Below, one piece after another: positions 30,969 through 40,400 of a stretch of DNA of 64,000 bases. The DNA is from Agarivorans sp. TSD2052 (lineage in GTDB: Bacteria > Pseudomonadota > Gammaproteobacteria > Enterobacterales > Celerinatantimonadaceae), in contig NZ_CP096670.1 of NCBI RefSeq assembly GCF_023238625.1, positions 2,407,501-2,471,500 of the forward strand, read 5' to 3'. The notes below the pieces were generated by a model that saw only the letters and a list, made by a program, of their open reading frames with translations, ran no database searches and was not told where the DNA came from. The translations under genes and the position numbers were made by a program. The stretch's first letter is position 1; every line of letters starts with the position of its first letter.

Positions 30969-32348
30969 TTACAAAGACAATAAGCCTACAGCATTTAAAA
31001 AGACTACCGCAATGGCGATAGGAGAGATAAAGCGAACGCTCTTTGAGAACATTTGGAACGCTTGGCTTTCTAAGCCCATACCTTCTTTCACTTTATCAGC
31101 TTGGATAATCCAACCTACAAATACCGCAATAAACAAACCGCCTAGAGGCAGAAGAATATTCGCTGTAATGTAATCTAATACTTCAAAAAAGTTGGCACCC
31201 ATTGGGCTTTCTTCAAACTGGAAAATTTCCCAACCAGCAAATGAACCAATAGTTCCTAAGCTAAGCAACCACACTGCCGCGCCAGATACTATGGCTGCAA
31301 CATTGCGACGGAAACCTTTACGCTCAACTAAGTAAGCTGACGTAGACTCAAGCAAAGCCAAGGCAGAAGTAAAGGCTGCGACTGTCACCATGACAAAGAA
31401 TACCGTTGATACAAGTCCACCGAAAGGCATTGTCCCAAAGGCAATAGGCAATGATACAAACAATAGGCCTGGACCCGCACTTGGTTCAATACCATTGGCA
31501 AACACGATGGGGTAAATGGCTAAACCGGCCATTAACGCAACCACTGTATCGGCTATCGCAATATAAATAGAGGTTTTGGCAATAGAAGCGCCTTCAGGTA
31601 AGTAGGCACCGTAAACCATCATGATGCCCGATGATAAACTTAAGGTGAAGAACGCATGACCTAAAGCCATTAGCACGCCGTTAATGGTCAACTTAGAAAA
31701 ATCAGGGCTAAACATGAAGTCAACAGCTGCTGCAAAATCGCCTGTAACGGCTGCATAAATCATGATCACTGTAAGTAAAATGAAGAGTGCAGGCATTAGT
31801 AAGGTAACAATACGCTCCAGACCTTTGGTCACACCTTTAGCTAGTACCACAACCGTACCAACAATCACTAACGTTGCCCATAAGATAAGTTGTTGCGGAT
31901 CAGAAGTTAGTGCACCAAACATAGCTCCGATTTGCTCTGCACTCCCCTCGGCGGCTGTAATATCACCAGCAGCAGATTTGAATACATACGCAACGGCCCA
32001 GCCAGCGATGACAATATAGAAGCTGAGAACTAAGAAGCCAGCTAATACACCCATACCTCCAATAAAGGCCCAGTTTTTAGAACGACCATTTTCAATTGCT
32101 ACTTTGGCAACCGCATTGGCGGGTGTCGAACGGCCTTGTTTACCTAAGTAAACTTCAGCCATCATTACCGGGATACCGATAAACAAAATACATAACAGAT
32201 AGACAAGAACAAAGGCACCGCCACCATTCTCACCCATAATGTAAGGGAATTTCCAAATGTTACCTAAACCTACGGCCGCGCCTGTCGCAGCTAGAATGTA
32301 GGCGAAATTACTAGACCAGCGATTACTCACTGAAGTGTTATTGCTCAT
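30969..32348 (-). CDS. Sodium-dependent transporter, NSS/SNF family
   Basis: This membrane protein of 459 residues has about 11-12 helices. The first helix carries AATGAAVGLGNIWKFPYIMG, the sodium- and substrate-binding signature of neurotransmitter:sodium symporters, followed by ENGGGAFVLVYLLC. Later come GHAFFTLSLSSGIMMVYGAY and FVMVTVAAFTSALALLES. The family imports amino acids or related compounds with sodium. The specific substrate cannot be read from the sequence. It is a single-gene unit with its own terminator. About 300 bp upstream carry no gene and only a weak five-base-pair hairpin near 32569-32585. Confidence 0.92.
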   Translation of the reverse strand: MSNNTSVSNRWSSNFAYILAATGAAVGLGNIWKFPYIMGENGGGAFVLVYLLCILFIGIPVMMAEVYLGKQGRSTPANAVAKVAIENGRSKNWAFIGGMGVLAGFLVLSFYIVIAGWAVAYVFKSAAGDITAAEGSAEQIGAMFGALTSDPQQLILWATLVIVGTVVVLAKGVTKGLERIVTLLMPALFILLTVIMIYAAVTGDFAAAVDFMFSPDFSKLTINGVLMALGHAFFTLSLSSGIMMVYGAYLPEGASIAKTSIYIAIADTVVALMAGLAIYPIVFANGIEPSAGPGLLFVSLPIAFGTMPFGGLVSTVFFVMVTVAAFTSALALLESTSAYLVERKGFRRNVAAIVSGAAVWLLSLGTIGSFAGWEIFQFEESPMGANFFEVLDYITANILLPLGGLFIAVFVGWIIQADKVKEGMGLESQAFQMFSKSVRFISPIAIAVVFLNAVGLLSL

Positions 32349-32645
32349 GATTTTCTCTTATATTTTTGTGTTTGCTAAATGCGTCCGTGTTATAGGGCGC
32401 CGATCTAAGCATAAACCAAAAGAAATTTACAGAAAAAATGCTTTTTTATGCTGATTTAACACCCTGGCTCACTATATAAAACAGACTAAGTCATCAATAA
32501 GGTATATTATCTACTGAATAAACATTCTAAAATATTGCATGTATTATTAGCAACGGTTGAATTACTACGGCCATTATTCATGGCCTTATCGGGTTTCCTG
32601 GCCAAGCGATGACATTACAACGCCAACGTCACACAACAACAGCCC

Positions 32646-34034
32646 TTACTTGATAGCTTCTAGTTGGGTTTCTAGCCATGCACGCTCATAGGCGAGCATT
32701 GGATGTAATGTTTGTCTCATTTTCACCGTTTTAGCTTGCTCTGCAGTTAACGATACCCCATTACTCATCAGCACAAATGGTGTCAACTTACCTTGCTTTT
32801 CGATAAAGCCGGCAAGATTAATCACCCCATTTACATAGCCACTTTTGGCGTAAATATGTTGCTTGAGTGGCTTTCGAGTAACACTGCGACGATATTTCAA
32901 AGTACCACTGACGCCAGCAATGGGGAGTTTATTGATTAGCGGTGCCAACGCGGCGTCTTGTTGCCATAACTGTAGTAATTGATAGAGCATTTCAGCACTC
33001 ACGAGATTTTCGCGAGATAAGCCCGAGCCATCTCGAATAACCAGTTGAGTGACATCCAAGCCCAACGCGTCTAGCTGCTGCTTAACTAGCTCGCCTGCGA
33101 CCCTATAACTCGCTGTACGTTGCTGCTCAAAGGCCAGTGTTTTAAATAGGCTGTCTGCGGTCAAATTGTCTGACTCCACCAGCATGTATTCAAGCAGTTT
33201 TATTAATGGCGCAGATTGATGCGTATATCGGCTATCGAACATACTTAGGCGGTTTTGAAAGTTGAACTCGCCACGGTATGTCAGCCCTAACTGGCTCAAA
33301 ACTCGACGCAGTTTAGTGGTAAAATATTGTTGTTCATCGCTAATAGAAAAACGCAACGGCATCATCTTAGCATCAGCCCTAACACAGCCTTTTAAGTGAT
33401 AATGGTTATTATCACCCACTACTAGGCTTTGCTCACAATCGGTATGTTCGGGACTCACTGTAACAATCTGGTTATCTATGCGTAATAAGCTAGGGTCACT
33501 TATGTGTAACTTACTCAGCTGCCCTAACTTGCCAGGCTTTAAGTTTCCATTGACACAGTTTTGGTCAATATTTAACGCACTGACTGGCGAAGCAAAACAA
33601 ATACCAATGTCATTCCATACTTGACCTTGACTGCGATGGTGACCGCTAAAGGCACCGCTTTCGATGTCTATTGACGCGATCTTTTTCCCATACACTTGAG
33701 TCGCTTGAGCGATTAACGATTTCAGGTCCTTTGAGCTAAAGCTTGGGTCTCCCCGCATATGCAAGCGTAAATGCAAGCCTTGAGGGTTGGGCTTAACACT
33801 CAATTGAGTACGATAGCGATAGTCAGCGCCAAGTTGCTTAAGTGCAGCAGTTGCAGTGACGAGCTTCAAGGTGCTTGCTGGCGTTAACAGCAGTTGGCTA
33901 TTTTGCGTTCCAGTTGGGCCAATGAAGCTAACAACTGCACCTCGTGGAGAGCTTAACGCGGCTTGAGAGAACGGAGAATAAACAGAAAGGGTAATAAACA
34001 GTAAACGAATAAGAAGGCGCATGTTTGTCAGCAT
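32646..34034 (-). CDS. dacB: D-alanyl-D-alanine carboxypeptidase/endopeptidase (PBP4)
   Basis: This 462-residue periplasmic S13-family enzyme has a signal peptide ending near SQAALS. Active-site motifs are S54-T-L-K57, the SxN triad in VESDNLTADSLF, and KSG in IYAKSGYVNGVINLAGF (KTG equivalent). It trims or cleaves peptidoglycan cross-links. The ATG at 34034 and another at 34022 are both possible; neither has a clear ribosome site. A perfect ten-base-pair inverted repeat lies directly upstream of the start. Confidence 0.93.
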   Translation of the reverse strand: MLTNMRLLIRLLFITLSVYSPFSQAALSSPRGAVVSFIGPTGTQNSQLLLTPASTLKLVTATAALKQLGADYRYRTQLSVKPNPQGLHLRLHMRGDPSFSSKDLKSLIAQATQVYGKKIASIDIESGAFSGHHRSQGQVWNDIGICFASPVSALNIDQNCVNGNLKPGKLGQLSKLHISDPSLLRIDNQIVTVSPEHTDCEQSLVVGDNNHYHLKGCVRADAKMMPLRFSISDEQQYFTTKLRRVLSQLGLTYRGEFNFQNRLSMFDSRYTHQSAPLIKLLEYMLVESDNLTADSLFKTLAFEQQRTASYRVAGELVKQQLDALGLDVTQLVIRDGSGLSRENLVSAEMLYQLLQLWQQDAALAPLINKLPIAGVSGTLKYRRSVTRKPLKQHIYAKSGYVNGVINLAGFIEKQGKLTPFVLMSNGVSLTAEQAKTVKMRQTLHPMLAYERAWLETQLEAIK

Positions 34035-34062
34035 TTATATAATCAGTAAACAGATTATATAA
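34035..34062. repeat. Inverted repeat immediately upstream of dacB
   Basis: TTATATAATC at 34035-34044 and GATTATATAA at 34053-34062 form a perfect ten-base-pair inverted repeat around an eight-base spacer. It ends at the base before the dacB start codon and begins inside the T-tract of the deaD terminator. It could be an operator or a leader hairpin that hides the start. Confidence 0.6.
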
Positions 34063-34087
34063 AAAAAGGCGAACCGAAGTTCACCTT
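34061..34087 (-). terminator. Terminator of deaD
   Basis: On the minus strand AAGGTGAAC-TTCG-GTTCGCCTT (nine pairs with one G-T, UUCG tetraloop) is followed by seven T. It lies 21 bp past the deaD stop. Confidence 0.9.
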
Positions 34088-34107
34088 TTCCTTTCGAAAT
34101 TAACGGC

Positions 34108-35835
34108 CTATTGGGCAATCAATTCTAAACGCATCGCACGTTGACGAACAAAGCTACGTTTTAAGTGATTAAATGTCTTTTCTGGCATACCACTCGGTAA
34201 TTCAACCGTAGAGTAGTCATCAAACAACTTTACACTACCAATGTAATCACTGCTGATGTTTGCTTCATTCGCAATAGCACCAACAATATGTTTAGTCTGA
34301 ACACCGTGCTCTTTACCAGCATCAACACGGTAAGTATTCATTTCAACATCTGCAGTACGGCGTTTGCGCTTAGCGGCACCCGCTTCGTTGCGACTTGGAC
34401 GATCGCCACCGCGTTCAGAACGTTCACCGCGGCCTCTGTCACCGCGAGAATTGCGATCACCACGTGGGTTACGCTCGTTATTTCCAGCGAATCGAGGTGA
34501 TCGAACTTCAGGATCGGCAGGCATTTTAAACGGCCGCGCGGTTTGCGCTTGGAATAATAATGCAGTCGCTAATTCAAGCTCTGTCATACCCATACTTTCG
34601 GCTAACTCAGAAGCTATCTTCTGGTAATCAGCCAACTCGACGTTTGCAACAGCTGAAGAAAGTTTCTCTTGGAAGCTCTCTACACGCTTTTTCTCCATCT
34701 CTTCACGAGTAGGTAGTTGCATTTGGGTTATTTGCTGGCGAGTTACGCGCTCAATGTTACGCAACAAACGTTGCTCACGGTAGCCTACAAACATGACCGC
34801 TTTACCGCTACGACCAGCACGGCCAGTACGACCAATACGGTGAACATAAGCTTCAGCGTCATAAGGAATGTCGAAGTTAACCACCAAGCCAATACGCTCA
34901 ACGTCTAAGCCACGGGCCGCTACATCAGTTGCAACAACGATGTCTAATTTACCAGACTTCAAACGCGTAATAGTGCGTTCGCGCATCGTTTGGTTCATAT
35001 CACCGTTTAATGCGGCAACACTGAAACCTTTAGCTTCTAAACGCTCAGCAATTTCTGTGGTAGAGGTTTTAGTTCGAGCGAAAATGATTGATGCGCCATC
35101 ACTATTAACTTCAAGAATACGGGCTAGCGCTTCTATCTTATTAATGCCAGCTACATGCCAGTAATGTTGCTCAATGTTAGAGACTGTTTGTGTCTTAGCC
35201 GCAATTTTTACTTCTTTTGGCTCAGACATGTAATTTTTTGTGATGTTTTTAATTGCCGGCGGCATGGTCGCTGAGAACAAAGCGGTTTGACGCTCTTTTG
35301 GCATATCACGCATGATACGTTCTACATCATCAATAAAGCCCATACGTAGCATTTCGTCTGCTTCGTCTAATACTAAGGCTTTAAGTTGATCAAGCTTAAG
35401 CTTGCCACGATCTAAGTGGTCAATTGTACGGCCTGGAGTACCCACGATAATTTGTGGACCACGACGTAGTTCTTTAATTTGTTGACCGTAATCTGCCCCA
35501 CCGTATATGGCCAGAACACGTAGCCCTGGAATATGACGGCTAAAGTCTTTAATCGCGTCAGCTACTTGATTAGCTAGTTCACGAGTTGGCGCTAGAACTA
35601 ACATCTGAGGCACGTTGAGTTTAGGGTCTAACTTTGCAATCAAAGGCAAAGAGAACGCTGCTGTTTTGCCGGTTCCGGTCTGTGCTAAGCCAAGTACATC
35701 ATGTCCTTCCAGCAGTAATGGAATGGTCTTTTCCTGAATCGGAGACGGTGTCTCAAATCCAATCTCGGAAATCGCTTTTAAAATCGTTTCAGGTAGAGCG
35801 AATTGCTCAAAACTTGAACTGCTGGATTCTGTCAT
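34108..35835 (-). CDS. deaD: DEAD-box ATP-dependent RNA helicase DeaD/CsdA
   Basis: This 575-residue helicase carries the full motif set: Q-motif region SPIQEKTIPLL, motif I AQTGTGKTAAF, APTRELANQ, VGTPGRTIDHL, motif II LDEADEML, motif III FSATMPP, and in domain 2 ARTKTSTTEIAE and ATDVAARGLDVERI, with HRIGRTGRAGR. After it come an Arg/Gly-rich linker at about 445-490 and a DbpA-type RNA-binding domain (HIVGAIANEANISSDYIGSV). It is slightly shorter than E. coli DeaD (629). The role is ribosome assembly and RNA unwinding, notably in the cold. Confidence 0.95.
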   Translation of the reverse strand: MTESSSSSFEQFALPETILKAISEIGFETPSPIQEKTIPLLLEGHDVLGLAQTGTGKTAAFSLPLIAKLDPKLNVPQMLVLAPTRELANQVADAIKDFSRHIPGLRVLAIYGGADYGQQIKELRRGPQIIVGTPGRTIDHLDRGKLKLDQLKALVLDEADEMLRMGFIDDVERIMRDMPKERQTALFSATMPPAIKNITKNYMSEPKEVKIAAKTQTVSNIEQHYWHVAGINKIEALARILEVNSDGASIIFARTKTSTTEIAERLEAKGFSVAALNGDMNQTMRERTITRLKSGKLDIVVATDVAARGLDVERIGLVVNFDIPYDAEAYVHRIGRTGRAGRSGKAVMFVGYREQRLLRNIERVTRQQITQMQLPTREEMEKKRVESFQEKLSSAVANVELADYQKIASELAESMGMTELELATALLFQAQTARPFKMPADPEVRSPRFAGNNERNPRGDRNSRGDRGRGERSERGGDRPSRNEAGAAKRKRRTADVEMNTYRVDAGKEHGVQTKHIVGAIANEANISSDYIGSVKLFDDYSTVELPSGMPEKTFNHLKRSFVRQRAMRLELIAQ

Positions 35836-35945
35836 ATTTGGCCTACAATTAATTTAAGGATGCGCACTATACGCTTTTGATCACAAAAAGTCTCATTGAT
35901 TTTACCTTTTTATGGAAAAACATTGACCATCTTGCTATGTGACAT

Positions 35946-35974
35946 CAAAAAACCGCTCGATTAATGAGCGGTTT
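35946..35974 (-). terminator. Terminator of grxD
   Basis: On the minus strand AAACCGCTC/GAGCGGTTT (nine pairs, seven-base loop) is followed by TTTGATG, 27 bp past the grxD stop. Confidence 0.85.
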
Positions 35975-36000
35975 ACACCTTTGATTATAGGCCGGAACCG

Positions 36001-36339
36001 TTATTCTGACTCTTCGGTAGGATGTTTTTCAGCGGTTTCTTTAATTAGAGGCTGTAGTTCGCCACTGCGGAACATTTCCATGACGATATCACAACCGCCA
36101 ATTAACTCGCCCTCTACCCACAATTGTGGAAAGGTTGGCCAATCAGCGTAATTGGGTAATTCAGCACGAATATCTGGATTCTGTAAGATATCTACAAACG
36201 CAAAACGCTCTCCGCACTGCATTAATGCTTCTACGGTTTGCGCAGAAAAGCCACAGCTAGGAAATTTAGGAGAACCTTTCATATAAAGTAGGATTGGGTT
36301 TTCAGCAATTTGCTGTTTTATTTTATCAATCGTTTCCAT
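36001..36339 (-). CDS. grxD: Monothiol glutaredoxin Grx4
   Basis: This 112-residue protein has the monothiol glutaredoxin core: IKQQIAENPILLYMKGSPKF, then active-site PSCGFSAQ (CGFS), WPTFPQLWVEGELIGGCDIV. Grx4 binds and passes on 2Fe-2S clusters with glutathione and with BolA partners. Length fits the family (E. coli 115). It has its own terminator and lies divergent from sodB, with 212 bp of AT-rich intergenic sequence that must hold both promoters. Confidence 0.96.
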   Translation of the reverse strand: METIDKIKQQIAENPILLYMKGSPKFPSCGFSAQTVEALMQCGERFAFVDILQNPDIRAELPNYADWPTFPQLWVEGELIGGCDIVMEMFRSGELQPLIKETAEKHPTEESE

Positions 36340-36551
36340 TTTAAACTTCTCTATTTTTTACACTAAGTCTATTCTAGGTGTTGGGCGTACCCTAGCAAAA
36401 ATAATCGTCCATTTCACTACTTTGCTCTAGATCAATTTTTTTTAGTTTTTTTGCTTTGCTGCTCAAAGTAGTAATGCTAAACTATTTTGTAAAGTATTTA
36501 CTATATAAAAGATTGCGCTAACTTAGCCAATTATAACAAGGAGAGAAATAC

Positions 36552-37133
36552 ATGGCATTTACACTACCAGCCCTACCTTACGCACAAGACGCTCTTGAGC
36601 CTCATATTTCAGCTGAAACCTTGTCTTTCCACTACGGCAAGCATCACAATACCTACGTCGTAAAATTAAACGGTTTAGTTGAAGGTACTGACTTAGCAGA
36701 TAAAAGCCTAGAGGAAATTGTAAAGACCTCTACTGGCGGCGTTTTCAACAACGCAGCGCAAGTTTGGAACCACACTTTTTACTGGAACTGTTTGGCACCT
36801 AACGCTGGCGGCCAGCCTACTGGTGCTCTAGCAGCGGCAATTGACGCTAGCTTCGGTTCGTTTGATGAATTTAAAGCTAAGTTCACTGATAGTGCGATCA
36901 ACAACTTCGGCTCTAGCTGGACTTGGTTAGTTAAGAACGCAGATGGTAGTCTAGCTATCGTTAACACCAGTAACGCGGCGACTCCGCTTACTGATGATAG
37001 CGTAACACCGGTTCTTACATGTGATTTATGGGAACACGCTTACTACATCGATTACCGCAACGTTCGTCCTGACTACTTAAATGCTTTCTGGGCATTAGTT
37101 AACTGGGAATTTGCTTCTGCAAACTTTGCCTAA
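36552..37133 (+). CDS. sodB: Superoxide dismutase (Fe)
   Basis: This 193-residue Fe/Mn-family superoxide dismutase has metal ligands in HYGKHHNTYV, in QVWNHTFYWNCL and in CDLWEHAYYIDYRNVRPDY. Residue GGQPTG before the second half, and the Q in the FNNAAQVWNH region, fit the iron type. It disproportionates superoxide in the cytosol. AAGGAGAG precedes the ATG by about nine bases. A strong terminator follows. Confidence 0.96.
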   Translation: MAFTLPALPYAQDALEPHISAETLSFHYGKHHNTYVVKLNGLVEGTDLADKSLEEIVKTSTGGVFNNAAQVWNHTFYWNCLAPNAGGQPTGALAAAIDASFGSFDEFKAKFTDSAINNFGSSWTWLVKNADGSLAIVNTSNAATPLTDDSVTPVLTCDLWEHAYYIDYRNVRPDYLNAFWALVNWEFASANFA

Positions 37134-37164
37134 GCTACAGGCAAACGATTAGCGGATAAAAAAT

Positions 37165-37188
37165 GGGCGCTTTAAGCGCCCTTTCTTT
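37165..37188. terminator. Bidirectional terminator between sodB and the SelW-like gene
   Basis: GGGCGC-TTTAA-GCGCCC is followed by TTTCTTTT on the plus strand and by a six-T run on the minus strand, serving the convergent sodB and SelW-like genes. Confidence 0.9.
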
Positions 37189-37195
37189 TGCCTGT

Positions 37196-37495
37196 TTACT
37201 TAACGTCGCTATGCCCAAGGCTCATATCTGGGGCAATTTTGTCTCTCACTCGACGTTTAAGGATCTTCGCCTCTGGAAAGCCTGCATCTTTCACTCGACA
37301 CCAAATTAACTCACCATCTAAGTAAATCTGAAAACGGCCTTTAGTTGCGGGTTTTAAGGCTACCTCTGCTAATTCTTGAGAAAACGTCGTCAGCAGTTCT
37401 TGGCTTAACCAAGATGCTCGTAATAACCATCCGCATAAACTGCAATAATAAATCTCAACCTTAGGTAAATCTGACTCTGCTTGCTCGGCTGACAT
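37196..37495 (-). CDS. SelT/SelW/SelH (Rdx) family protein
   Basis: This thioredoxin-like protein of about 99 residues has a C18-S-L-C21 redox motif inside YCSLCGWLLRASWLSQELL, the usual bacterial Rdx signature, plus GRFQIYLDGELIW. Selenocysteine is replaced by Cys. The ATG at 37495 has GGAAG upstream and lies 1 bp after the hrpA stop; the frame extends further into hrpA without support. The function is unknown, presumably thiol redox. Translational coupling to hrpA is likely. Confidence 0.87.
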   Translation of the reverse strand: MSAEQAESDLPKVEIYYCSLCGWLLRASWLSQELLTTFSQELAEVALKPATKGRFQIYLDGELIWCRVKDAGFPEAKILKRRVRDKIAPDMSLGHSDVK

Positions 37496-37496
37496 T

Positions 37497-40400
37497 TCAC
37501 TTCCTTTTTTGTAAATCACTAATGTGGCTAAGTACACGCTTTAAGGATATCGGGAATTTAGTCCCTAACTGCTGAGCGAAAAGCGAAACCCGCAGCTCTT
37601 CAATCATCCAGCGTAGCTCTTCGCCTTCTTTACTATAAATGGGTAAGGCTAATTCTTTGTAGCGCTCAGCAGCCGTGTCTATTTGGCTCATCGCTAATCT
37701 ATCTTTATGCGTATCGATAGCCAACTTCTCAATTCGGCGCTCAATGGCTTTTAAGTAGCGGAGAACATCACTTAGACGCTGCAGCCCAACCTCTCGCACA
37801 AAACCTTTATGCACCAGTGCAGCTAGCTGTGCTTTAATATCGGCATGCGCCAACACGCGGTCAAAGCCAACCTTTCCCTTTAGTTGCTTATTGATTTGAT
37901 AATGCAAACTTAGAATTTGCTCTACTTGTACTACTGCAGCTAGCGTTTCGGTTGCCAGTTCAGCCCGAACCTCGTCACACAAAGCCTTAAAGGCTGCAGG
38001 ATTATCTACTTGCTGTACCCGAGAATAATTGTCGATAACCGCCAAACTACAATCATCAAGCAATACGTCCACTCGGCCAAAAGGATTAAAATATAAGCCT
38101 AGCTTCGCTTTATTAGGTAAATGCTGCTGCAAATAACTTAAGGGAGATGGAATATTGAGTTGCAGCAATTTACTTAAGCCGCGAGTTTGACTCCAGTGGG
38201 CTTCCTCTTGCTTATCAAACAACTTCAACGCAACGGTTTTACCTTCGTCAACTAAGGCAGGAAAAGCGGTGATTTGATAGCCTTGGCGTTGCTCCTCGAT
38301 CACTGACGGTAGTTCTCCAAAACTCCACTCCGTGACTTTAAGTTGTTCAGCAAAAGAGCTAGGCGCAATTTCAGCGATGCTTTGCTCTACCTCATCTTGC
38401 AATTTATGTTGCAGCGCTTGGTAACTTCGCCCTTGTGCCACCATTTTGCCTTGATCATCAATCACTTTAAAATTAACTTTTAGGTGATCGGCCACCGAAT
38501 CCAAATTCCAAGCATCTTCGGGTATTTTTACCCCGGTCATTCTTAATAGCTGCTTAGTTAACACGTCGAGTAGTTGGCCGTCTGCGTTAGGCACCGCCTG
38601 TACAAACGCCTGAACATAGTTTGGCACCGGAACAAAGTTTCGGCGCAGCGGCTTGGGTAATGATTTAATTAACGCGCTAATTAGCGCTTCGCGAAATGCC
38701 GGAATTTGCCATTCAAAGCGGGAGAAGTCTAACTGATTCAGCAGTGCCAAAGGAATATATGCACTCACCCCATCATCGGGCTCTGAAGGTTCAAACACAT
38801 AACTTAAGGCAACCGACACTTGTTCAAATTGCCATTGCTCTGGATATTGTTGCTCAGTAATATGACTAGCATCATGCTGATATAACATCTGTTTAGAGAA
38901 GCTAAGTAAATCGGGCTGTTGTTGGCTGGCTTGCTTCCACCAGCGATTAAAATGACCGGCCGATACAATATCTTCAGGAAGGCGCTGCGCATAGAAATCA
39001 AACAGTACCTGATCATCAACCCGCACGTCACGGCGACGCTGCTTTTGTTCTAACGCTTCAGCATCATCAAGCAACTGTTGATTCAGTTTGAAAAACGCAT
39101 GCTTCGCAGTCCACTGCCCTTCCACTAACGCTGAACGAATAAACACTTCACGCGACACCAGAGGGTCAATGGGGCCATAATTTACTAAACGCTTGTTAAC
39201 CAAGCTTACGCCATACAGCCGCACACTTTCGTAGGCCATTACCGCTTGTTGCTTAATCGACCAATGCGGCTCACTGTAAGACTTTTTAATTAAGTGCTTG
39301 GCTTGATCTTCTAACCAAGCAGGCTGAATCTTGGCCACGCCACGGGCAAACAAACGCGAGGTTTCCACCAATTCCGCTGCGACTACCCATTTAGGTGGTT
39401 TTTTGGCTTGGCTAGAACCAGGAAACACCACAAAACGCGCATTTCGCGCCCCGAGGAACTCACGTTCTTTGTCTTTAAAACCCAGATGACTCAGTAAGCC
39501 TGCAGTAATCGCTTGGTGTATCGCATCGTAACTCGCTTCATGTTGATTAAGCGGGTAATCGAGCTCTTTCACTACAGTAGAGAGCTGAAAAACCAAGTCT
39601 TGCCACTCGCGAATACGCATGTAAGCCAAGAACTCTTTTTTACACTGTTTGCGAAATTGATTGCTCGATAAGTCTTTTTGCTGTTGTTGCAAGTAACGCC
39701 ATAGCAATAAGTAACTGGAAAAATCAGAATCTTTGTCAACGAAACGAGCGTGCTGCTGATCGGCGGCTTGTTTGCGATCATTAGGCCGCTCCCGTGGATC
39801 TTGTATCGATAACGCTGCACAAATAACCATCATCTCTTGCACACAGCCAAATTGCTTGGCTGCAACCATCATTCTGGCTAAGCGAGGATCAATGGGAAAC
39901 TTAATCACCTCTCGCCCCAAAGCACTTAGGCTGGGTTTAGTGATACCCTGCTGTAAAGCGCCAATTTCTTCAAGCAAGTTTAAGCCATCTTTAATATTGC
40001 GCTGATCGGGCATATCAATAAACGGGAACTCTTCTAGCTTACCCAGCTTCAAGCCCAACATCTGTAATATTACCGAGGCTAAGTTGGTTCGTAATATTTC
40101 AGGGTCGGTGAACTCTGTGCGCCCGTCAAAATCTTCTTCACTGTATAGCCGAATACAAATACCCTCAGCGACACGACCACAGCGACCTTTTCGTTGATTA
40201 GCACTAGCTTGAGAAATAGCTTCAATCGGCAAACGCTGCACTTTAGAGCGATAACTATAGCGGCTAATACGGGCTGTGCCAGGGTCAATGACATAGCGAA
40301 TACCAGGTACCGTTAAACTGGTTTCAGCCACGTTAGTGGCCAGTACGATGCGCCGTCCACGATGCGATGAGAATATTTTATTTTGCTCGGCATTCGATAA

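Noticed and set aside
32569-32585. GGCCA/TGGCC hairpin as a dacB terminator
   Set aside because: Only five pairs and no T-run on the minus strand.
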